From Leuconostoc holzapfelii (lineage in GTDB: Bacteria > Bacillota > Bacilli > Lactobacillales > Lactobacillaceae), in contig NZ_JAAXPO010000005.1 of assembly GCF_012396485.1 (NCBI RefSeq), positions 1 to 64,000 on the forward strand: a stretch of 64,000 nt of DNA, given 5' to 3'. Every line of letters starts with the position of its first letter. The first letter of the stretch is position 1. Below the pieces are notes generated by a model. The model saw only the letters and a list, made by a program, of their open reading frames with translations, made no database searches and was not told the DNA's origin. Shown one piece after another: positions 20,859 through 29,515 of the stretch. The position numbers and the translations under genes were made by a program.

Positions 20859-21425
20859 TTGGTAAATAAACGCAACGCTGGTCGTAAAAGAACAACTGCG
20901 ACTGACGAAACCGTTCGATCGGATCAACGTGAACGAAATATTGAGTTCAAAGAGAAACAAAACGCGCTAATCGAATTACAAGACACGCCGCCTTATCATT
21001 TAGATGGTTACGGCGTGACGTTGTGGCGCAAACTTGTACCTGAACTCAAAAAGTTAGGAACAATCAAACAAATTGATACCGTTAATCTGGAAGCGTTTTG
21101 CTCGCTGTATTCAACATACCGAATGGCCGAGACAGATGTTCAAAAAAACGGTATTTTTGTGAGTTTCGAAGTAGATAAGTTTGAGGTTGACGAAGAAACG
21201 GGTGAAGAGCATATCGTCGGCAAGGAGACCAAGTATGATCGGTCAAAGAAAAATCCGGCGTATGCGATTATGAATGATAGTATCAAAACATTAAAATCTC
21301 TTGCCGTTGATTTAGGTTTGTCGTTTGATTCACGTGCTGGTCAACTTGTACCAAGCGAAGTTGTGACGGCAGAATCACACAAAGAGGATACATTAAGGTT
21401 GGTGAATTTCGGTGCAGACATTTAA
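20859..21425 (+). CDS. terminase small subunit, P27 family
   Basis: 188 residues, start TTG 20859 after AAGGGGGTGTTTG. The P27 pattern is clear: 'GRKRTTATDETVRSDQRER' basic start, 'PPYHLDGYGVTLWRKLVPELKKLGTIKQID' (in parts), 'LEAFCSLYSTYRMAE', and 'NPAYAIMNDSIKTLKSLAVDLGLS' at the end. It recognises the packaging site and hands DNA to the large subunit, whose gene overlaps by 14 bases. Confidence 0.9.
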   Translation: MVNKRNAGRKRTTATDETVRSDQRERNIEFKEKQNALIELQDTPPYHLDGYGVTLWRKLVPELKKLGTIKQIDTVNLEAFCSLYSTYRMAETDVQKNGIFVSFEVDKFEVDEETGEEHIVGKETKYDRSKKNPAYAIMNDSIKTLKSLAVDLGLSFDSRAGQLVPSEVVTAESHKEDTLRLVNFGADI

Positions 21426-23292
21426 TTTAGTTGGTGAAACCGATATCAAAGAGGTTGTTAAGTCAGAACGCCGAAGATACAAAAGATATTTGGATAAATA
21501 CCAAGATCCTGCGACACAATATGCGTTTGATGTGCTTTTCACGGATAAATATATTACCGGCAGGGATGCACAGCTAGCTTGCTTTAGGCACTTACAAGAT
21601 CTTGGTCGTCAGCGCGATAAAGACTTTCCGTATCATTACGACACGGATTACGTGACAATGATTGAAAACTTTACTCGAATATTGCCTAATCCTGATAATT
21701 TCAGGGTCACGCTTGAGCCATATAACTGGCAATCTTTTATTTTAGACAGTTTATTGGGGTGGCGCACCGAAGAAAACGGGACTCGATATACAACAGCAAA
21801 TATAAGCGTTTCTCGTCGACAAGGGAAGACGTTCATTGCCTCAATGTTGATGAACTTTTACTACTTTATCGTAGCGGCAGAAGCAACATCTCAAGATTTT
21901 CTTGTTGCAAGTTATGACAGTGAGCACGCGACAAAACTGTTTAACGATGTATCTATCCAAGCAAAAAAGTTGATTAAAATGCCAGCTTTTAAAGAATGGG
22001 CCAAGGAAAACGATGTTGATGCACAAACGCAACAAGTTATTGGTCGTGTGAGCAAGAATACGATTCGTAAAGGAACATCAGAGGGCGGTGGATTTGATTC
22101 TTTTCACAACGTGATCGCCATTTATGATGAAATCGGCAACCTGCGGCCAGACAAAAATGAGACGCTGCGACAGATTACGTCTGGACAAAACGGTATTAAG
22201 AACAGAATGTTCGTCAAAATATCAACCGCTTATCCGAATGGTAAGGTTAAATTCAAAAAAGACCAAGATTTGATGCGTAAAATCATTGAACAAGATGACC
22301 TACGGGAGGCGGATAATACATTTCAAATAATTTATGCGCAGGACAGTGAGAATGAGGTATTTGAAGAATCTATTTGGGGTAAGTCTAATCCTAACCTCAA
22401 TGAAATGAGTGACGAAAAGTATCGGTCGGAACTAAACAGTTTGATTAAGGATCGCGATGATGCTGATAGAAGTGGTGAACTTGCCACATTTGTCAATAAG
22501 TCACTGAATATTTGGAGCCGAAAGTTTCAAAATAGTTATCTATCGCTTGAAAACATTCAAAAAAACATTATCGAATCATTTGATGTGTATGGACGAGATG
22601 TCTATATCGGGTTTGATGGTAGCCAAAGTAACGATAATACGTCTTTTGGATTCGCTTTTCCTTATCGAGAAGGTAATCAAAACAAATATTTCTTCAAACA
22701 ACACAGCTTTATTCCGTTCGCACAAGCCAAAACGATTGATGCTAAAGAAAAACAGGATGGCCTGAATTATCGTGCATTATCAAAATTGGGATTTTGTGAG
22801 ATTACACGAAGCCTCGAGGGAACAATAGATAAAAATCAAGTTTATCACTGGTTGGAAAATTATATTGCGGAAAACGATCTCAAGGTTAAGATGATTGCGC
22901 TGGACCCGAACTTATCTAGTTGGTTACTAAAGCGAATCGAAAACTACCACGATGAATGGCCGGTTTCGACAGTTCGGCCAGTTTCGCAGGTATTATCGAA
23001 CCCGACGAAGGACTTGCAAAGTCAATTTATCAATGGGCATGCTAAAATTTTGGACGACCCACTAATAATTGACGGATTTACAAATGCTGTTTTGATTGAG
23101 GATCGCGGGGGCGCGGTTAAAATTGACCGCATGAATCGGACGAGTGATCACATTGATACATCGGACGCGTTGATTAATGCACATACAGGGGCACAGTTTT
23201 ACTTTGAAGATTTTAAAGATGCGGACTATAACCCGTTTAACGACCTATCGCGAGAACAAAAAAAAGACTACTTTAAGAGGATGTTTGGATGA
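21412..23292 (+). CDS. terminase large subunit
   Basis: 626 residues, start GTG 21412 within the end of terS. ATPase domain: Walker A-like 'SVSRRQGKTFIASM' (~130) and Walker B 'VIAIYDEIGNLRP' (~240) with the coupling 'ISTAYPNG'. Nuclease domain: 'VYIGFDGSQSNDNTSFGFAF' (~400), 'KMIALDPN' (~490) and 'DRMNRTSDHIDTSDALINAH' (~590; Asp residues for metal). It drives DNA into the prohead and cuts it. Family order with P27, portal, ClpP-type protease and capsid is typical of HK97-like cos phages. Confidence 0.95.
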   Translation: MQTFNLVGETDIKEVVKSERRRYKRYLDKYQDPATQYAFDVLFTDKYITGRDAQLACFRHLQDLGRQRDKDFPYHYDTDYVTMIENFTRILPNPDNFRVTLEPYNWQSFILDSLLGWRTEENGTRYTTANISVSRRQGKTFIASMLMNFYYFIVAAEATSQDFLVASYDSEHATKLFNDVSIQAKKLIKMPAFKEWAKENDVDAQTQQVIGRVSKNTIRKGTSEGGGFDSFHNVIAIYDEIGNLRPDKNETLRQITSGQNGIKNRMFVKISTAYPNGKVKFKKDQDLMRKIIEQDDLREADNTFQIIYAQDSENEVFEESIWGKSNPNLNEMSDEKYRSELNSLIKDRDDADRSGELATFVNKSLNIWSRKFQNSYLSLENIQKNIIESFDVYGRDVYIGFDGSQSNDNTSFGFAFPYREGNQNKYFFKQHSFIPFAQAKTIDAKEKQDGLNYRALSKLGFCEITRSLEGTIDKNQVYHWLENYIAENDLKVKMIALDPNLSSWLLKRIENYHDEWPVSTVRPVSQVLSNPTKDLQSQFINGHAKILDDPLIIDGFTNAVLIEDRGGAVKIDRMNRTSDHIDTSDALINAHTGAQFYFEDFKDADYNPFNDLSREQKKDYFKRMFG

Positions 23293-23477
23293 TTAAAAAC
23301 TTTTCAAAATTATTATCAAGTATTTGGCAAAATATGTTGGGCGTCATGTTATTCATTTCTGGAATTGTACTGATTGATGTCGGTGCATTTCATATTAATT
23401 CTATTGCTGGATTTATCGTGACTGGCGTCTTGTTGATAGTCATGGCGGTGATCCTTGATCAAGAAAGGAGGGAATAG
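23289..23477 (+). CDS. DUF1056-like small membrane protein
   Basis: 62 residues with two hydrophobic helices ('MLGVMLFISGIVLIDVGAF' and 'IAGFIVTGVLLIVMAVIL') and a charged end. DUF1056 proteins of this size and topology occur between terL and portal in lactococcal and lactobacillus phages; their function is unknown. ATG overlaps the TerL stop by 4 bases. Confidence 0.65.
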   Translation: MIKNFSKLLSSIWQNMLGVMLFISGIVLIDVGAFHINSIAGFIVTGVLLIVMAVILDQERRE

Positions 23478-23481
23478 ATGA

Positions 23482-24630
23482 ATGGGTTTAATGACTTCGA
23501 GAAATCGACATAAGATTAGTGACAACACTTATCCAAGTACACACGGTTATGACCCGATTATTTCTCAAATATCAGGACTACCTGTTGGGTATATTAGCGG
23601 GGAAAGCGCCTTAAAAAATAGCGATATTTTCAGTGTAATCAATCGTATTGCCAGTGATATTGCAAGCGCACAATTTAAAACTGAAAACACCTTTGTTAGT
23701 GAGCGACTTAATCAGCCATCGCGGTTGATTGGTCGCTTTTCATTTTGGCAAGGAGTGATCATTCAACTATTGCTTAGTGGTAACGCCTATGTTCCGCTTG
23801 ATTTGGACTATTTGGAGCAGGTTCCGCCGTCTCGTGTGATTAGTATTGACATCGACACATCAAATCAGGGCGCGATATATGAACTGGCTGAATACAATAA
23901 TCAGCCCCAACGTCAGTTGACACAGGACGAAATTCTGCACTTTAGATTGATGCCAGACGCGACATATCAGTATTTAGTAGGAATGTCGCCTTTGGAGAGT
24001 TTGTCGAAAGAGTTAACGATCGCTACCGCAAGTACGGACCAGAGTTTGAATTTGATTCGTAATCGTATCAACCCAACGTCTGTTTTACAGATTAGTAATG
24101 CGTTGTTGGAACAAGGTGATGCAGATGCGGCCCGTGATGCGTTTGAAAAGGCTAATAACGGTAATAATAGCGGGCGCTTGATGGTTCTGGATGCCAATTC
24201 AACGTTTAATCAATTTGAAATGAAGACAGACGTCTTCAAGGCGTTGAACACAAACGCAGAGTATTCGGCTAGCCAGATTAGCAAAGCATTTGGTGTACCG
24301 GTTGACATGTTAGGGGGTGGTAATAGAACAGAAAGTCAACATAGCAACAGTCAGCAAATTAAAAATTTGTATTACGAAAATCTAATTAGCTATGTTGCAC
24401 CAACAATTGATGAAATTGCGTTGAAAATGAACGCAGCCGACCTGACTTTAGATCTTCAGTACGTTGATGACACCACCAGAGTTAATCAAATTAACACGAT
24501 GGTGAATGTCGGTACACTAGGTCAGGCTCAGGCCGAATTCATGCTGAAAAAATATGGTGTTTTACCGCTTGATATTCCAGCGTATGAACCGCCTGTTGCC
24601 CCAGCGCCGCAGAAAGGAGGACAAACTTGA
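23482..24630 (+). CDS. portal protein, HK97 family
   Basis: 382 residues, the usual ~380-400. HK97-portal signatures: 'LKNSDIFSVINRIASDIASAQF', 'WQGVIIQLLLSGNAYVPL', 'HFRLMPDATYQYLVGMSPL', 'ASQISKAFGVPVDMLGGGN' (quoted in part) and a C-terminal Pro-rich tail. Twelve copies form the DNA gate at one head vertex. ATG 23482 has AAAGGAGG ten bases upstream; an out-of-frame ATG at 23478 is a decoy. Confidence 0.93.
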   Translation: MGLMTSRNRHKISDNTYPSTHGYDPIISQISGLPVGYISGESALKNSDIFSVINRIASDIASAQFKTENTFVSERLNQPSRLIGRFSFWQGVIIQLLLSGNAYVPLDLDYLEQVPPSRVISIDIDTSNQGAIYELAEYNNQPQRQLTQDEILHFRLMPDATYQYLVGMSPLESLSKELTIATASTDQSLNLIRNRINPTSVLQISNALLEQGDADAARDAFEKANNGNNSGRLMVLDANSTFNQFEMKTDVFKALNTNAEYSASQISKAFGVPVDMLGGGNRTESQHSNSQQIKNLYYENLISYVAPTIDEIALKMNAADLTLDLQYVDDTTRVNQINTMVNVGTLGQAQAEFMLKKYGVLPLDIPAYEPPVAPAPQKGGQT

Positions 24631-25328
24631 CTAAACTAAACGTTAAAGGGTTGATCACCAACGATGACGATGTCGAAATTTATCGCGATTGGATGGGTAT
24701 GACAGCGACCTCGCCGGTAGATATTCTAGATAACCTACCAAAAGATGGGTCTGATCTTGAAATTACCATCAATTCTGGTGGTGGTGAAGTCGATGCAGCC
24801 AATGAGATTTACACCGCGTTACGTAATTACCCAGGTAAAGTGACGACGCAAATTGAAAGTTCAGCGTATAGTGCGGCATCGATTATCGCGATGGCTGGTG
24901 ACACGGTTCAAATTTCACCAGTCGCACAATTGATGATCCATAATTCATCAACGGTAGCCGGCGGTAATCATAATGACCTGGATAAGACTTCAAATGCTTT
25001 AAAGTCAACTGATAAAGCTATTGCTAAAGCCTACGCAGTCAAAACGGGCCGACCGGTCGACGAATTCCTTGCCTTGATGGATAAGGAAACGTGGATTAAC
25101 GCCGATGATGCGTTAGAACTAGGACTTGTTGACGAAATCATGACGTTTGATAAAGAACCAGTTACCAACGCGGTAGGTAACGTCTTACCGCAAAAGGTGC
25201 TCAATCGCGTTAAAATCCTGATTTCAGAAAACCAAGAATTAAAGAACAACGTTACTAATAGTAAGTCTAGCGAACACGACAAGCTCGTGCAAACTAAGTT
25301 GGCTATTTTACATGGAGGAAAAATTTGA
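24627..25328 (+). CDS. ClpP-type prohead protease
   Basis: 233 residues, start TTG 24627 after AAAGGAGGACAAAC. ClpP fold: 'LEITINSGGGEVDAANEIYTAL', nucleophile Ser in 'ESSAYSAASIIAMAGD' (~90), His in 'AQLMIHNSSTVAGGN' (~115), and catalytic Asp probably in the following helical region; 'WINADDALELGLVDEI' is the family's end motif. It cuts the scaffold part from the capsid protein during head maturation. Overlaps the portal end by 4 bases. Confidence 0.92.
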   Translation: MTKLNVKGLITNDDDVEIYRDWMGMTATSPVDILDNLPKDGSDLEITINSGGGEVDAANEIYTALRNYPGKVTTQIESSAYSAASIIAMAGDTVQISPVAQLMIHNSSTVAGGNHNDLDKTSNALKSTDKAIAKAYAVKTGRPVDEFLALMDKETWINADDALELGLVDEIMTFDKEPVTNAVGNVLPQKVLNRVKILISENQELKNNVTNSKSSEHDKLVQTKLAILHGGKI

Positions 25329-26473
25329 TGAAACCAACCGAATTACAAGCAGCATTTCGCGACGCAAGCACGAAGGCGTCTGATTTGAACGCTAAATTAA
25401 ATACGATGCTTTTGGATGACAACGTCAAGCCAGAAGATATTCAAACAACTCAGGATGAACTGAAAGCAGTTAAGGCCCGTCGCGATGCACTCAACACACA
25501 AATTAAAGATTTGGAAAAGGAAGCAGGTGATCCAGTGAATCCAGCACCAACAACCAACATTTTGACGCGTGATGCGCAAAAGTTGAACGAACAAAAGCAA
25601 GGCATCAATGATTATATTCATAGCCGCGGTGCAAAGATTTCAGATGCCGTTTCACAGCAAGTCACGTCAACCGAAGTCGGTGTATTGATTCCGCAAGAAA
25701 TCATCTACAACCCAGCTGCCGAAGTGAACTCAGTTGTTGATTTGTCAACTTTGGTAACGAAGACACCTGTTACAACCGCTAGTGGTAAGTATCCAATCTT
25801 GCAACGTGCCACAGATCGATTTAATTCTGTTGCTGAATTGGCTGAAAACCCATCGCTTGCTGAGCCGGCTTTCAAGCAAGTCTCGTGGGAAGTTGAAACA
25901 TATCGTGGTGCAATTCCGCTTTCTGAAGAATCAATTGCTGATGCGCAAGTCGATTTGACCGCTTTGGTAGGTCAGTCAATCGGTGAAAAGAAGGTTAACA
26001 CTTACAATGCGTTGATCGCACCGATTTTGCAATCGTTCACAGCCAAAGCGACAACAACTGCAACGCTGGTAGATTCGCTTAAACACATTCTGAATGTTGA
26101 TTTAGACCCTGCGTATTCACGTGTAATTATCGCGAGTCAATCATTTTATAATTCTCTGGACACGTTGAAAGATAATAACGGCCGCTATTTGTTACAAGAG
26201 TCAACCGCTTCAGTAGCTAACGCTTCAGGCAAGACATTGCTAGGTGTTCCGGTCTATGTTGTCGGTGATGATTTACTTGGATTAGCCGGTGACCAAAAGG
26301 CCTTTGTTGGTGATACAAAGCGCGGTGTGTTGTTCACAGATCGTCAAGAAGTAACTTTGGCTTGGGAATACAGCAAGATTTATGGCCGTTATTTAGGTGC
26401 TGCTTTCCGCTTTGACGTTAAGCAAGCTGATGACAAGGCGGGCTACTTCGTTACTAATACTGTGGGAGCCTAA
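25328..26473 (+). CDS. major capsid protein, HK97 fold
   Basis: 381 residues from ATG 25328 (TGATG overlap with the protease stop; GGAGG upstream). The first ~95 residues form a charged coiled coil, the delta/scaffold domain removed by the protease; the mature part begins around 'LNEQKQGINDYIHSRG'. HK97-type stretches include 'VSWEVETYRGAIPLSEESI', 'GRYLLQESTASVANASGKTLLGVPVYVV' (in part) and 'GVLFTDRQEVTLAWEYSKIY'. Forms the icosahedral shell. Confidence 0.93.
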   Translation: MKPTELQAAFRDASTKASDLNAKLNTMLLDDNVKPEDIQTTQDELKAVKARRDALNTQIKDLEKEAGDPVNPAPTTNILTRDAQKLNEQKQGINDYIHSRGAKISDAVSQQVTSTEVGVLIPQEIIYNPAAEVNSVVDLSTLVTKTPVTTASGKYPILQRATDRFNSVAELAENPSLAEPAFKQVSWEVETYRGAIPLSEESIADAQVDLTALVGQSIGEKKVNTYNALIAPILQSFTAKATTTATLVDSLKHILNVDLDPAYSRVIIASQSFYNSLDTLKDNNGRYLLQESTASVANASGKTLLGVPVYVVGDDLLGLAGDQKAFVGDTKRGVLFTDRQEVTLAWEYSKIYGRYLGAAFRFDVKQADDKAGYFVTNTVGA

Positions 26474-26475
26474 TG

Positions 26476-26661
26476 ATGTACAAAATTCTAAAACGTTTTG
26501 AAGGGTATGCCGAAAATCGTATCTTTGAAGTAGGGGATGAAATTGAATTTTCAGAAGTTCGCGCTGCTGAAATTAACAGCAAGTTAGGAGATGGATATAT
26601 CGAAAAACTGGCAGAGACATCCGATGCATCAGTTGAACAAATGTCAGGTGATCCTGAATAA
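26476..26661 (+). CDS. small head-module protein
   Basis: 61 residues; ATG 26476 (or 26473) after GGGAGCC, directly behind the capsid stop. Strand-rich start ('YKILKRFEGYAENRIFEVGDEIEFSE') and an acidic tail. Similar short proteins with 'F.vGD.i' follow capsid genes in many Gram-positive phages; function not known, possibly a head decoration or assembly factor. Confidence 0.5.
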   Translation: MYKILKRFEGYAENRIFEVGDEIEFSEVRAAEINSKLGDGYIEKLAETSDASVEQMSGDPE

Positions 26662-26689
26662 GCAGAAAAGACAGAGTAAGGAGTGAGTG

Positions 26690-27001
26690 ATGGCAGAAAA
26701 TGATCCACGTGCGCCAGTGACGGTTTCCGATATGCAGGAGTACCTTGCAATCGATGGTGATGACGTTGTATTACAAAATTTGATTGATTACGCCGAAGAA
26801 GACGCGCGCAGTTCGATTGATAGTTCGATTGATATTTCAATCTATCGTCAGCTAACAATTTTTAATCAGGCTGTCAGGACATTAGTTGACTTTAACTACT
26901 ACAATCGCGGAGCACTGTCAGGTCAACAAATTGCCTACCCAAAGTCTTATCAGTACATGCTGAACAAAATTAGATGGAAGGTTGGTAAATTAAATGGTTA
27001 G
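26690..27001 (+). CDS. head-tail connector, HK97 gp6-like
   Basis: 103 residues from ATG 26690. Pattern of gp6/DNA-packaging connectors: 'VTVSDMQEYLAIDGDDVVLQNLIDYAEEDARSSI' (in parts), then 'QAVRTLVDFNYYNRGAL' helix and a closing helix. Twelve or so copies attach under the portal. First of the four short connector genes in the standard order. Confidence 0.82.
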   Translation: MAENDPRAPVTVSDMQEYLAIDGDDVVLQNLIDYAEEDARSSIDSSIDISIYRQLTIFNQAVRTLVDFNYYNRGALSGQQIAYPKSYQYMLNKIRWKVGKLNG

Positions 27002-27368
27002 TGGAAAATTAAAGCCAAGTAATTTTGTCAACAAGCTTGAGTTTGGAACCGTGAAATCGACAACTAACCGAAATTCTGGTCAAAAAGTTCCAATGTTTGT
27101 GCCGACATCTGGTCAAATACGATATGCGCCGCGCAGTCGCTCTGTAACGCAGTCTGATAGTATTTATGGTACTGATTTACAAGAAACGCGAATTATCGCT
27201 GTAAGGCACGTTATGGACGTCACGGATGACCTCAAAGTTCGCTTTGTAAAAACAGGCAAGGTACATGACATTAAATTTATCTCTGACGATGAAAGCAATA
27301 CGCCAATTACATTCGATTACATCACAATCACAAAAGAACCGGTGGGGGTGATGGATGGAACTGGATGA
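26994..27368 (+). CDS. head closure protein
   Basis: 124 residues; ATG overlaps the connector gene by 8 bases. Beta-barrel pattern of SPP1 gp16/HK97 head-closure proteins: 'FVNKLEFGTVKST', 'QETRIIAVRHVMDVTDDLKVRF', 'HDIKFISDDESNTPITFDYITITK' (in part). It plugs the head after packaging. Position between gp6-like and gp10-like genes supports the call. Confidence 0.78.
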   Translation: MVSGKLKPSNFVNKLEFGTVKSTTNRNSGQKVPMFVPTSGQIRYAPRSRSVTQSDSIYGTDLQETRIIAVRHVMDVTDDLKVRFVKTGKVHDIKFISDDESNTPITFDYITITKEPVGVMDGTG

Positions 27369-27771
27369 AGCGCTTGATGTTTGGCTTCGCGAAGTCAATA
27401 AACTCGTACCAGACGTTAAAAATCGTGAGAAAATTACGCGTGCCGGGGGCGAGGTTTATAAATCAGAACTAGAAAAAGCTACGCGCGCAAAACACTATCA
27501 AGAAAATCGCGATACAAGCAAAATTGAACACCTTGCGGATTCCATTGAACTATCAGGCACAAACATTGACTACATTCGTGATGGTACGACATTGGTCGGA
27601 TTCACGGCTAAGGGTATCAACCACGCCAGAATTGCTCGATTATTGAATGATGGTACAAAGTATATTAAGGGCGATCACTTCGTAGATGACACGAGGCGGT
27701 CAGCGCATCGTCTTGTATTAGAAGCACAATATGTTGAATATCAGCGTCTTTTGAAAGGTGGTGAATTATGA
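27355..27771 (+). CDS. tail completion protein, HK97 gp10 family
   Basis: 138 residues. HK97-gp10 hallmarks: a long N-terminal helix, the start of the beta part at 'LADSIELSGTNIDYIRDGTTLVGF', and the conserved 'HARIARLLNDGTKYIKGDHFVDDT' (in two parts; the family ends with 'G....p..Fl..a'). It joins head and tail. Overlaps both neighbours by 14 and 4 bases. Confidence 0.85.
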   Translation: MELDEALDVWLREVNKLVPDVKNREKITRAGGEVYKSELEKATRAKHYQENRDTSKIEHLADSIELSGTNIDYIRDGTTLVGFTAKGINHARIARLLNDGTKYIKGDHFVDDTRRSAHRLVLEAQYVEYQRLLKGGEL

Positions 27772-28142
27772 TATTACCTATTTTTGAGGTTAGCGACTTG
27801 ATCGAATCAATGAAGTTTGCTGACGTTGTCTTCACGTCAAATATTGATGAAGAATATTTGAAAAATACGCAAGCTACGGTAGTGTTGATAACCGAAACGA
27901 TTAATGATTTGGACAGGCGAGCCAACAATCGTTTTAGAAATCTAGCTTACGGTGTTGAAGTACAAATTTTTTATGGAAGCGGCTTCAATCAATCTATTTT
28001 AGATGTCGAGATTAAATTGGCAAGATTGCTTGAACAAAATAGCTGGCACACAACACAATCAAAATCACACATTAACGACCCGAAAACCAAGCAGGTGACA
28101 AAGGTCTTTTATTTTACAAAAAATTATCTATTGGAGGATTAA
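27768..28142 (+). CDS. tail terminator-like protein, DUF806
   Basis: 124 residues. 'PIFEVSDLIESMKFADVVFTSNIDEEYLKNTQATVVLITE' and 'FGSGFNQSILDVE'-type segments (here 'FYGSGFNQSILDVEIKLARLL') match DUF806, the tail terminator of lactococcal/lactobacillus long-tailed phages. It caps the tail tube. ATG overlaps the upstream stop by 4 bases. Confidence 0.78.
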   Translation: MILPIFEVSDLIESMKFADVVFTSNIDEEYLKNTQATVVLITETINDLDRRANNRFRNLAYGVEVQIFYGSGFNQSILDVEIKLARLLEQNSWHTTQSKSHINDPKTKQVTKVFYFTKNYLLED

Positions 28143-28146
28143 TATT

Positions 28147-28770
28147 ATGGCAACACAAGGTATTGTAGGGGCATGGTTCGCACTTGCTGACCCATTAACT
28201 GGAAATGTTCTCAAAGACACCGCTGGATTAGATACTACGGGAGTTTATTTCGCAGATGGACATACAAATGCTACCGCTGAAGGCCTGACACAGGTTCAAT
28301 TCGCAAATTTGAGCGGCACCGTGACACCGGGTTATGCGAACAACAAGCAAAAGCGCGCTTCAAAGGGTACGGCTTACCCAACGGCGCAAGTAACATTCTT
28401 GGACTTAGAATTCAGTGCTCAACAAAAGCTTTTGGGCATGGTATCAGACGGCAAGGGTGGTTATACAGAAGGCAACACAACGCAACCTGTATACGCTTTG
28501 TTTAAGTCACAATCATTGGATAAATCATTCAACATTTATTACGCCTTGACAAATGCCCATGTAACTACGGGTAATAAAACTTGGGGTACAAATAACCAAA
28601 ACGAAGTTGATGCCAATGATGAATTAACATTCAATTCAAAGAGTCCGATTAAGGACAGTATGTTTAATGGAAAGTCATTTAAGGTATATTCATCAGCTGA
28701 CACTGGTTTTGATGAAAAGGCTATGATGGCGGAAGTGTTTCCAGGATACACAGCCATAGCTGGTGCCTAA
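28147..28770 (+). CDS. major tail protein
   Basis: 207 residues, ATG after GGAGGATTAATATT. 'TQGIVGAWFALADPLTG', 'TQVQFANLSGTVTPGYANNKQKR', 'GTAYPTAQVTFLDLEFSAQQKLLGM' and 'YYALTNAHVT' are typical of the TP901-1/phi13 type tube proteins. Many copies build the non-contractile tail tube. It is followed by a weak terminator-like hairpin, common after genes needed in large amounts. Confidence 0.88.
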   Translation: MATQGIVGAWFALADPLTGNVLKDTAGLDTTGVYFADGHTNATAEGLTQVQFANLSGTVTPGYANNKQKRASKGTAYPTAQVTFLDLEFSAQQKLLGMVSDGKGGYTEGNTTQPVYALFKSQSLDKSFNIYYALTNAHVTTGNKTWGTNNQNEVDANDELTFNSKSPIKDSMFNGKSFKVYSSADTGFDEKAMMAEVFPGYTAIAGA

Positions 28771-28778
28771 ATTAAATT

Positions 28779-28822
28779 AATCGCCAAAGAAAAAAACAGT
28801 ACAGCAATGGGCGGTTATTTTT
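28779..28822 (+). terminator. weak terminator-like hairpin after the major tail protein
   Basis: AATCGCC pairs with GGCGGTT across a 24-nt A-rich loop and is followed by ATTTTT. The long loop makes it weak, so it would reduce, not stop, transcription into the chaperone and tape measure genes. Confidence 0.4.
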
Positions 28823-28878
28823 AAGAAGTAAGAACAGGGTATTTTTGCCCGTACATAACAAGAAAAGGAGCCGAAAAA

Positions 28879-29304
28879 ATGGCAGTTAAAACAGAAAAAA
28901 TTAAGTTGAATAAGTTTGGTTTGAAAAAGGTTGTTGGTGTTCGTATGACCATGGGTCAATATGATCGTATGGAAGAACTGAGCATCAAATTATTGGAACA
29001 GGAACAATATTACCTCCAACATGCGGATGAAATGACACCGTTAGATGGCATTTTGTCAGAAAAAGAAAACAAACAGGCGATGTGCTCGTTTATTCAAGAC
29101 GCTTTCTCTTTGACTGACGATGAAATGGCAACGATTTTTGATAGCGTTAATCCCGCACAATTTAACGAAGCCTTTGATTATGTGACATCGCGCATGCGCG
29201 GTCTAACCGATGCTGAATATAATCTTGCTGTTGAAAAAGAAAAGCGGCGTCTAGCGGAGGAAAACGAAGACCCAAAAGCAGACTCAGTCGAATCAGCCGA
29301 CTGA
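28879..29304 (+). CDS. tail assembly chaperone G-like
   Basis: 141 residues, ATG after AAAAGGAGCCGAAAAA. Helical, acidic protein with 'GVRMTMGQYDRMEELSIKLLEQEQYY' and a basic-acidic end 'EKEKRRLAEENEDPKADSVESAD'. Located between major tail and tape measure genes, where phages encode the chaperone that coats the tape measure. Near its 3' end is a slippery CCCAAAA that would produce a longer form. Confidence 0.78.
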   Translation: MAVKTEKIKLNKFGLKKVVGVRMTMGQYDRMEELSIKLLEQEQYYLQHADEMTPLDGILSEKENKQAMCSFIQDAFSLTDDEMATIFDSVNPAQFNEAFDYVTSRMRGLTDAEYNLAVEKEKRRLAEENEDPKADSVESAD

Positions 29305-29492
29305 TATTTGATAGAAAAAACCAGCTTGATGACTTCATTTATCTAAAAAAACAGTTATTTAAGGAATACGGGATATTACCAGATAACTTGAACGAACAAA
29401 GTTATTTTTCATTCATGGAGATGATTAATGCGAAAGAGCCTGAGAAGCGTGCGGCAGATCCAATGGATGTTGCACGACAAATGGGGCTTTAA
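28879..29492 (+). CDS. tail assembly chaperone GT, made by -1 frameshift
   Basis: At 29271-29277 the zero frame reads C CCA AAA, a canonical X-XXY-YYZ slippery heptamer. The -1 frame is open from 29235 to TAA 29490-29492 and encodes 'IFDRKNQLDDFIYLKKQLFKEYGILPDNL' (in parts) and '…PMDVARQMGL', a T domain of the usual kind. The fusion would have 204 residues. Without a shift this 3' part has no start codon or ribosome site of its own, which argues that it is expressed by frameshifting, as lambda G/GT. Confidence 0.78.
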
Positions 29493-29515
29493 ATACCTAC
29501 GGAAGGAGCTTAAAT

